In this document: piece by piece, positions 57,219 to 64,000 of the stretch | Layout: the number at the start of each line of letters is the position of its first letter | Numbering within the stretch: the stretch's first letter is position 1 | Source of the DNA: Aporrectodea caliginosa | Lineage: Eukaryota > Annelida > Clitellata > Crassiclitellata > Lumbricidae | Direction: 5' to 3' | Assembly: GCA_020284085.1 (NCBI GenBank) | Contig: JACEVL010000081.1 | Location: 334,501-398,500, forward strand | Length of the DNA: 64,000 bases | Notes under the pieces: generated by a model | The model's database searches: none | The model's input: the letters and a program-made list of their open reading frames with translations, nothing else | Told to the model about the DNA's origin: nothing | Translations under genes and position numbers: made by a program

Positions 57219-59861
57219 ATGTCTCAAAACCAAGAGCTTCATCATGACTTTGCATCTGGCAGTTCCATCGAGTTCTACGTTGAACCTGTAAATTCATGTA
57301 TCGACGACACAGATATTCTTAGATGTTGCTATGATGAATTGCTTTTAACAGAAGAAATTCCGATTTTACCAGATGATGTCAGTGGTTTTCCTGAAACAAT
57401 GGACTGCTCACAGATTATGCCATATCCTGATTATCCAGGATTTGTCATGCTTCGACGTTTGGGGAAAATGAAGTTTAATTGGCACTTGAAAAAGTTTGAA
57501 TTTCAGCATGCTTGCTGCCCACCTGGATTTCTACGTATTGCCGCGATTAAAGGTTCTTTTTCGTCTGAGCACATTGCAGAAGAAAAACTCTACTGGCCTG
57601 GTCCAGCGATTAAATTAACTTACGTAGGCAGTTTCCCTTCAGATAATGTGTCATGCCTATGGTGTCCACAGTGGCCAAAGGAAGCAAGAAATTGGCTTTG
57701 TCGAAGACGAAATTATGGGTGGCCGACGACTGCCAACATCCACAAGATAATACGGAATGGCTGTCATGTTGTGAATGCAAAACATCCTGCTTGTAGAGAT
57801 GATGTACACCAGCTCAGGCTGTTATTTTCGGTGGCGGAAATAATTTTGCTACAGAGCTGGACTCAAGTTCAACAGATTGTCTATCACATGATCAGATTCT
57901 TTGCCAAGAGAGAACTAATAAAAAAGTATTGCAACAGGGAAGATGAAGTTCTTTCCATATACCACTTTAAAACACTGATGCTGTGGTCTTGTGAAGAAAT
58001 GTCAGCAGAATGGTGGAATTCCAGGTCTGTTATTGAAGTATGCTGCAATTTGTTGGAAAAGCTTTCAGAATGGCTAAAGAAAATATTTTGCTCAAACTAT
58101 TTCATTCCTGAAGCAAACTTGTTTCATGGACGCATGAACGAGAAAATAGTTGATGAAACTATTGCACTTTTGAATGAGTTCTGCCATTTTAGCATTTTGA
58201 ATGATTGGTTTGCGGAGAAATACATACGACCCGTTTTAGAGAGAGTTTCCGTTAGGCCTATCACTACCAGGGATCGGATGAGAGATCTTGGCCAATGCAT
58301 GCTGCACATCTGCGAAATCATGGATAAAGGGAAACTTGCACTCTTTAATTGGGAGTTTTCCTTCGGATTCTATAAATGTGTACAGTACACTGTTACAGAC
58401 GTCAAACGGCAAACAAACTATGCATATCGCAGGTACTTTCAGACTCTTTATGGTTCAATTAAAATATTACAGAAAACACATTTACTAGGTATATATCTAT
58501 CAACGGTAGAGTTCTCATCAAATTTTCCACAATTCGTAAAAGTACTGTTCAGTTTGCATGCCGCAACCTCATTGGACTGGCAGCAAGTAACATACGATAG
58601 CAACATTATCACTGAATTTGTCAGAGAAGTTTCATGGCAACCGAAAGTCTTGAAGTCTAAGCATCATAACTTTCCAAAACCCAATGGAACAAGTCTAGAC
58701 AGAAGCTTCTTCCTTTTCTTGACAGCACAAGGTCTCATGGAAAATTTGATCGGAACAATTAACCCTCTAGAGTTTAAACTGGCATCTCAAATGTCATACG
58801 TTCTTCTTAGAAGAGCATTAGAATGCGAGGATTCTAAATCTAAAACTATCGCCACTGCAACTTTGGCGTATCTGGCTGCTCTACATTTTGCCGCATCAGA
58901 CTACGAAACTGTTATAGACATTTGCTCAAGACTGATCATAAATGTATCACCTGAGAAAGAGGAGAACGAAGATAAGGAAACGTTGAATGCCGGCTGCTTG
59001 CTATACATTGATGACATTGTAAGAATTATTGAATTTCATCACATTTTCCGTCACATTATGCATGATTTGCATGACAATAGGGGACGGAATCTTGTTGATT
59101 TGCGTCTTACACCAGCGGTGTTTGCTCACTACTTAATAATTTTCTCAGATGAAAGAAGACCTATAGATTTTCAACCAAGATATGATTTTCGAACTCCTAA
59201 ATTTCCGTTGGATGAAAATTTAATGATTATAGCAAATCGGAAATCCATTCAAATGTTAGAGAATACTGAAAATTTGGTATGCGTGTTTCACAGAACTGAT
59301 CCGCCAAATCAATTAGAAGCGCCTTTTAAGAGCTTCGAAGTCGACATCATACGATTGTTCATGGAATATTCTTTAGGAAATATGACATCATTCTACAGTG
59401 CAATCTCCAAAGACTTTGGCATTCACTGCAGCATTACAGTTGACTGCTATCGTGCTGCTTACCAATACAAGTGTCGTAAATATCCTAAAGTCTTGGATTT
59501 GTGTGAAGTCATTCTCAATGAACCAGAACTACAACGGAACTTCAGGGAATTTCCTTTTGCAAATGTAATGGTGGTGCCTCCGCTTGACTCTTATTTCGAC
59601 AGCGATATCCAATGTTTGCTTGGATTGTACACACTTTTCTGTTATTTATCGCCTCTGAATGAAGATTTGTGCAAACTAGAACGCACAGCTGAACCGATGT
59701 TCCAGCAAACTTTTGCCCGAGAGATTTACCTTCAGAAGTTTTTACTTTCAATGTTTCTGAACCACTTCTACATTATGAAATCTCGTTACTTTCTTGGAAG
59801 ACATTTCCTGGCAAGATATTTGAAAGTGAGATGTCTGATCGACTGTAATCACATGAGCTAG
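57219..59861 (+). CDS. Mab-21/cGLR-like nucleotidyltransferase (gene 2)
   Basis: 880 codons from the ATG at 57219, whose first three bases span the SINE junction. Seen: GSS at 14-16, D30-T-D32 and D142 as candidate metal ligands, CPQWP.EA.NW..R.R..GWP, GCHVV....H..C and YFIPEANLFH, then a helical C-terminal half with TPR-like pieces (HFAASDYETVIDIC, YKCRKYPKVLDLCEVIL) and LGRHFLARYLKVRCLIDCNH. It aligns with gene 1 throughout. It stops at TAG 59861; 24 further homologous codons follow (EIMFNFEKLK...), so the C-terminus is cut by a point mutation. It lacks the ~30 residues upstream of the SINE but keeps the putative active site. It may still make protein, or be a young pseudogene. AATAAA at 59988. 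Confidence 0.8.
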   Translation: MSQNQELHHDFASGSSIEFYVEPVNSCIDDTDILRCCYDELLLTEEIPILPDDVSGFPETMDCSQIMPYPDYPGFVMLRRLGKMKFNWHLKKFEFQHACCPPGFLRIAAIKGSFSSEHIAEEKLYWPGPAIKLTYVGSFPSDNVSCLWCPQWPKEARNWLCRRRNYGWPTTANIHKIIRNGCHVVNAKHPACRDDVHQLRLLFSVAEIILLQSWTQVQQIVYHMIRFFAKRELIKKYCNREDEVLSIYHFKTLMLWSCEEMSAEWWNSRSVIEVCCNLLEKLSEWLKKIFCSNYFIPEANLFHGRMNEKIVDETIALLNEFCHFSILNDWFAEKYIRPVLERVSVRPITTRDRMRDLGQCMLHICEIMDKGKLALFNWEFSFGFYKCVQYTVTDVKRQTNYAYRRYFQTLYGSIKILQKTHLLGIYLSTVEFSSNFPQFVKVLFSLHAATSLDWQQVTYDSNIITEFVREVSWQPKVLKSKHHNFPKPNGTSLDRSFFLFLTAQGLMENLIGTINPLEFKLASQMSYVLLRRALECEDSKSKTIATATLAYLAALHFAASDYETVIDICSRLIINVSPEKEENEDKETLNAGCLLYIDDIVRIIEFHHIFRHIMHDLHDNRGRNLVDLRLTPAVFAHYLIIFSDERRPIDFQPRYDFRTPKFPLDENLMIIANRKSIQMLENTENLVCVFHRTDPPNQLEAPFKSFEVDIIRLFMEYSLGNMTSFYSAISKDFGIHCSITVDCYRAAYQYKCRKYPKVLDLCEVILNEPELQRNFREFPFANVMVVPPLDSYFDSDIQCLLGLYTLFCYLSPLNEDLCKLERTAEPMFQQTFAREIYLQKFLLSMFLNHFYIMKSRYFLGRHFLARYLKVRCLIDCNHMS

Positions 59862-59945
59862 GAAATAATGTTCAATTTTGAAAAACTGAAAAGCAATCTT
59901 CCATTTGAGCATATCATACGTCGCTTTCTTCGACAAAAACTTTGA
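59862..59945 (+). pseudogene. Former C-terminal codons of gene 2
   Basis: Reads EIMFNFEKLKSNLPFEHIIR, RFLRQKL then TGA, matching the gene 1 terminus (EIMFEFKKLKNNRPLEHMIR). It is now behind the TAG at 59859-59861. Confidence 0.85.
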
Positions 59946-59987
59946 CAACTGTACAATGGTACTGGCCGAATATAAAAGTTGCTACAG

Positions 59988-59993
59988 AATAAA
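59988..59993 (+). terminator. Polyadenylation signal AATAAA of gene 2
   Basis: AATAAA about 130 bp after the stop codon, in the expected place for the cleavage signal. Confidence 0.55.
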
Positions 59994-60031
59994 ATATGTT
60001 GGTGGCGCCGCAGTAGTTAAAATGATGACCC

Positions 60032-61260
60032 ACCAATAAATGACCTACCTAATGTCTCTCCTGATCTATTTTTTATATTATTTGCTGACGATACTAATAT
60101 TTTTAACTCTCACTCCTCAATAGAAACACTAATTAATCATACCAACTCTGAACTGAGTAAAGTAGCTGATTGGTTCCAACTGAATAAGCTAACCCTCAAC
60201 TTAGATAAAACTAACTTTATTATTTTTAGATCATATAAAAAATCGCTTCCTAACTCATATACAAACTTATGTATTATGGGCACCCATATTACTCAAGTTC
60301 AGTCCTCTAAGTTCCTTGGGGTGTATGTGGATCAGCACCTATCCTGGAAAGATCATATATTTAATATCTCTATAAAAATTGCTTAAAACCTGGGAATACT
60401 TACACGTATATCCAGAATCCTCCCATCACAGACTCGAATCACTCTCTACTACACTCTTATACATCCATACATAACTTACTGTAATATAGTCTGGGCATCA
60501 GCATATAAGTCCAACCTCTCTAGACTAGTTGTCCTCCAAAAACGGGCAGTCAGATTTATTGCACAACTCCCATATGGAGCCCATACGATAACTGAATTCC
60601 TGAGACTGAAGATATTAAAACCTGACCAGATAAGGCAGCTCCAAATTGGCATATTCATGTATAGATATACTCATAACCAATTACCCTCAACCTATAGGAA
60701 TTATTTTCAATCTAACACTGATAATCATGATCGCTCGAGGAACTTCAAGCCATATTACATCCCGTTTGCTCGTACCAATAATAGACTAGTATCAATAAAA
60801 TGTGCAGGTCCAAGAGCATGGAACAGTATTCCTCCCGATATTCGTTTACTACCTTCCCTCCAGCTGTTTAAACGTAAACTTTCTACCCACATCCAACGAA
60901 GAACCTAACACACTCATAAGAGGGGATTACCTGGTCACCGTAAAGGGAGTGTGCACTGTGCAGGCTATGTCATCATATGTGCTTAATCTCTAGTTTTTCT
61001 TAGTTTTCTTTAATTTTCTTTAATTTCTAATTGTTTAGTTAAGATAGTTAAGAATATGTTGCCTAGTTTGTGAATTATTATAGTCGGCCGTAATGCTTTC
61101 TGTTAACTAATTTGTCTCAGGTGGCCCTGGCTTGCGGGGCCTTCGGCCCCTTTTGGGTCTCCTGGGCATACCGACTAATCTCGAAAACAGTTTTATGTAC
61201 TTACGACCCGTATTTTAGTTGGTTGCTGAATAAAATATGTTATGTTATGTTATGTTATGA
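60032..61260 (+). pseudogene. LINE 3' part with reverse transcriptase motif, own TATGT tail
   Basis: From about 60,036 the frame reads INDLPNVSPDLFFILFADDT (catalytic FADD at 60,081-60,092), then LNLDKTNF, FLGVYVDQHLSWKDHI, a TAA at 60,384, then TYCNIVWASAYKSNLSRL, RAVRFIAQLPYGAHT, AGPRAWNSIPPDIR and FKRKLSTHIQRRT to 60,908. The 3' UTR is 320 bp and ends in (TATGT)n at 61,228-61,259. 5' truncated and carrying at least one stop. A different family from the LINE at 43.7 kb. Confidence 0.85.
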
Positions 61261-61389
61261 TTGCTTTGCAAGATGATTTCGCTGAGCAAATCCAAAATCC
61301 AGGACCGATGAGATGGGGTGAGTGGGTTTGCTGTCCCCAGACCCGGTTCTATGACAGAACCCCGGAAGAGCCTAAACCTTTGTTCAACC

Positions 61390-61900
61390 TGAAGAAACTT
61401 TTGGGTTTTGACCCATTGCCAATGGGTAACAGGTCGATAGTCCGATGGTTAGATAGTCTGATGGTTCGATAGTCCAACGGTCCTATAGTCATAGCAGTTG
61501 GATCAGTGAAAAGATTTCTTGCTTAGGTAGAAGTTTGATTGATGAAAATATTCCCGGCAGAAATGGAAGTTGGAATAATGAAAAGTGTCATAGTGTAAGT
61601 AGAAGTCGGATTGGTTAAAATATTTTATTGTTTAATTGTAAGCTCGATCGATGAAAAAAGATATAAGCTAGTATAATGTAGAAGTTGGATTGATGAAAAT
61701 ATAGAAAATGTTACAGTGGAAGCTGCAATGATGCAAAAAGTCCTAGTGTAAGTAGAAGCTGGATCGATGCTCGAACTAGCCTATATGCTACAATAAATGA
61801 AACCTTCGGACAATCGAACCTTCAAACTAATCAAACCTTCAGACTATCGAACCTTCGGACTATTGATACGTAACCGCCAAGAGCCCATTGCCCCTTGATG
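61390..61900. mobile_element. Foldback-like repeat with minisatellite arms
   Basis: The left arm has GATAGTCCGATGGTTAGATAG-type units (61,428-61,490). The right arm has their complement (TCGAACCTTCGGACTATTG, 61,800-61,865). CCCATTGCCAATGGGTAAC at the left corresponds to GTAACCGCCAAGAGCCCATTG at the right. The middle holds about five degenerate ~50-bp units with AAGTAGAAGTTGGATTGATG. Tandem repeats inside inverted arms are typical of foldback elements. Confidence 0.6.
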
Positions 61901-62690
61901 AGTAGGCCTACGCTCACTGAAGACGTAGTAGGAGTTATTAAGGTAGCCAAACACGTTTCTAGTGACATCACTGACGTCACAGGCTAGCGCAGCGTTAGCG
62001 CCCATTGAATCCTCCGCTAATAAGCCATTTTTAAAATTGATTTATGCCAGCAAAAAATTTTTGCAATTTAGGCCTAAATTAGAATTATTAAGGAAGTAAT
62101 TAGGCTTTCTATACGATTGCTAATATCAGTTTACTTCCATCTCTGAATCTTACACGTCACGTGACTCTGGTCACCGGTGAGATTAGATTTTAATAATTTC
62201 TTTGCGTTAAAGAATTTAAACGTAGGCCCTATAATTGAATTAGCCTTATTAGCGGCATTAGGCTAGACTAATTATAGTAGTCAGTGCAATTCAGAGTGTA
62301 TAAGACTTAACCTAGACACTTCTAAATGCGATCTTACTAGGCCTACTTCAATTATTTAAGTCACAGCTGTTGTGGTCATTAGAGTTGAGTAACTTGAATT
62401 TGAAAAACACTTCTTATCATTTAGAACCCTTAAATTCCAGGACTCTGGAATCAGCCTCAGGCTCAGCCTAGGCACATGGAACTTGGGTCCATTCTCAAAT
62501 AATTGTACTCTTTATCACAAAAATGAACAAAGAGTCCGATTTGGGTCAACTTTTTGTTCTCTTTGCCTCAAGCTAACTTTCAAGAACGTGAATTGATTTT
62601 ATAATATATATATTATATACTTAATATTCATATTAAGCCGGTTGAGCAACATGCACTCGACCTGTAATTGATTTTACATAGAGTCTATAG
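61901..62690. other. No gene recognised
   Basis: AT-rich intergenic sequence with no notable open frame. Confidence 0.4.
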
Positions 62691-62691
62691 G

Positions 62692-62838
62692 TCTTGCGAG
62701 ATATTTGAAAGTGAGATGACTGATTTACTGAAAATTCAACCTGAGAAATAATGTTTGTATTTAAAAAACTGAAAAACATTCCTCCATTTGAGCATATCAT
62801 ACGTTGCTGTCTTCAACAAAAACTTGGAAAACTCTACA
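62692..62838 (+). pseudogene. C-terminal remnant of a third Mab-21/cGLR-like gene
   Basis: CTTGCGAGATATTTGAAAGT reads LARYLKVR as in gene 2, followed by stops, then EIMFVFKKLKN, PPFEHIIRCCLQQKLGKL. About 150 bp remain. AATAAA at about 62,895 lies in the position equivalent to the gene 2 3' region. Confidence 0.8.
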
Positions 62839-63129
62839 ATTGTATTATTATAAAAGACATTATAGGCTAAATATTTGTGTTGATGGCGACACAATAAAGT
62901 TTAAAACATGCATAAACAGCAATTAGTTACCTTGATTGATGTGGATGAACCACTTCCTGTTTGGTCAGCCATCCCTTTATCCTCCAATATAAATTGCCTC
63001 GACTGATTTCGAATAGGTCGGCGTTGCTCTGTCCACAAATTTGTCGTATTACCTTAAACCACTTTTCCTCCTTTCTCTTCTTCTTCTTCCAATTTATCCA
63101 CCATCCCCTTCCTGTAACTCCTTCTTCTT

Positions 63130-63565
63130 ATTCTTATATGTTGGTTTCCCGGTGACAATGTTGGTCTGTCTGACTCAGCCTTTTTGTGGCGCTGAGAAAT
63201 TTCAAAGCTTTGCATTACATTATAATAATAAAACAATGTGTCATTCGATTTCTCTCTTATCAATCTTGGCAAAAGGATATCTGTTCTTAATGAACTCATT
63301 ATCTGTATTCAAGCCCTCTCTTGATACAGCGTACTTTAACTTTATTATCTCTTGTCGCTTAAGAAATTCTCGATTTACCAAAACGATTAGCCCTTTATAC
63401 GACCAAAATGCAATCGTCAATGTTTGGGATATTTGATCCGGTTTATTCCTGCGCAACAAATTATCAGGGTTGGATTTATGAAATTGGTCTGACCGATTTG
63501 TCGACATTTATGAAATTGTAGTTTCTAAATTTTTATCTGTGAATTTGTAAGCAGGTTATTTTGGC
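63130..63565. repeat. Dispersed repeat R3, copy B
   Basis: Contains TGTTGGTTTCCCGGTGACAA (one or two minisatellite units), CTGACTCAGCCTTTTTG..., TCAATCTTGGCAAA and AAATTGTAGTTTCTAAATTT, in the order seen at 9.04-9.83 kb, and lacks the hAT MITE. Confidence 0.75.
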
Positions 63566-64000
63566 GAAAGAGTCTGTCTACGTACGCCATGCCAACCTCA
63601 CCATGCAAATGCACACGTTTTCTATTGCAACCGTATAATTATGGCCTCTACCCTGCTCGTATAATTTTCAATGAATTGATCTGCTGAGATCCTTCACAAC
63701 CTTTCCCGTTTGAACGGACGCCAACCCATTTAAGGTACTTGTATACAAATCGAGCTAGCCCGAGATTTAAATTTCTGTAATGGAGTCCATATGGGACCCA
63801 GAATCCCATATGGGACCCGAATACAACTTCTATATAGTAGTATCTACTGGCCAGGGAAATGCCGACAGGTTAAGCGTGTAGCCTATATTATGCAGCCTAT
63901 CACAAAGGACCCACCTCATTGAGGGATAGAGTAGAAAGGCCTAGCCCTACACTCTATCAATTTTACGACTGTTGCAAGACCTATCCTTGTTGGCGGGCAT
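63566..64000. other. No gene recognised
   Basis: GAGTCCATATGGGACCCAGA, ATCCCATATGGGACCC is a short duplicated palindromic phrase at about 63,783-63,820. Otherwise unremarkable. Confidence 0.4.

Overview
This is animal (metazoan) nuclear DNA, not bacterial. It has long non-coding stretches, kilobases of ATT/AAT microsatellite, LINE and SINE retroposons, several classes of DNA transposon and multicopy intron-poor genes. The mix (a Mab-21/cGLR-type nucleotidyltransferase gene cluster, a retroposon end with a restriction-like endonuclease, a gag-pro LTR element, abundant hAT and piggyBac MITEs, many AGGCCTA words) suggests a marine invertebrate, perhaps a mollusc or other lophotrochozoan. I cannot fix the phylum from sequence alone.

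Layout. 0.9-2.2 kb: truncated non-LTR retroposon end between trinucleotide arrays. 4.2-8.0 kb: a dispersed repeat split by a ~2.9 kb terminal-inverted-repeat element. 8.0-9.8 kb: transposase relic, 20-bp-class minisatellite and a hAT MITE with a perfect 8-bp target duplication. 10.07-16.32 kb: a 6.2 kb unit bounded by perfect 33-bp inverted repeats, holding one large minus-strand gene with about 26 coding copies of a 57-bp repeat and a DDE-like domain (DUF7869-like). 16.5-22.5 kb: nested MITEs (hAT containing piggyBac; Harbinger-like; hAT containing hAT). 24.2-27.0 kb: an intact Mab-21/cGLR-like gene (gene 1). 27.7-30.8 kb: decayed transposase, a MITE, a 629-bp near-identical copy of the middle of gene 1, and a satellite array. 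32-38 kb: LINE and SINE fragments and a 2.6 kb ATT-rich zone made of duplicated blocks. 38-48 kb: long-TIR elements, a pair of related hAT elements and LINE remnants. 49.2 kb: a Mab-21 pseudogene. 51.7-56.6 kb: a young LTR element encoding gag and protease only. 56.8-59.9 kb: a second Mab-21/cGLR-like gene (gene 2), with a SINE inserted in its 5' coding region and an early stop. 60.0-61.3 kb: a LINE. 61.4-61.9 kb: a foldback-like repeat. 62.7 kb: a Mab-21 3' remnant. 63.1-63.6 kb: a second copy of the 9 kb repeat.

How it fits together: the host content is a tandem family of Mab-21/cGAS-like receptor (cGLR) type genes, with two long copies and four fragments (22.56, 29.40, 49.15 and 62.69 kb), being broken up by mobile elements. 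Animal cGLRs are nucleic-acid sensors that make nucleotide second messengers. Both long copies keep the GSS...DxD nucleotidyltransferase signature and add a long helical, TPR-like C-terminal half. The other large gene, at 11.4-15.1 kb, is probably the transposase of its own element. No tRNA, rRNA or CRISPR array was found.
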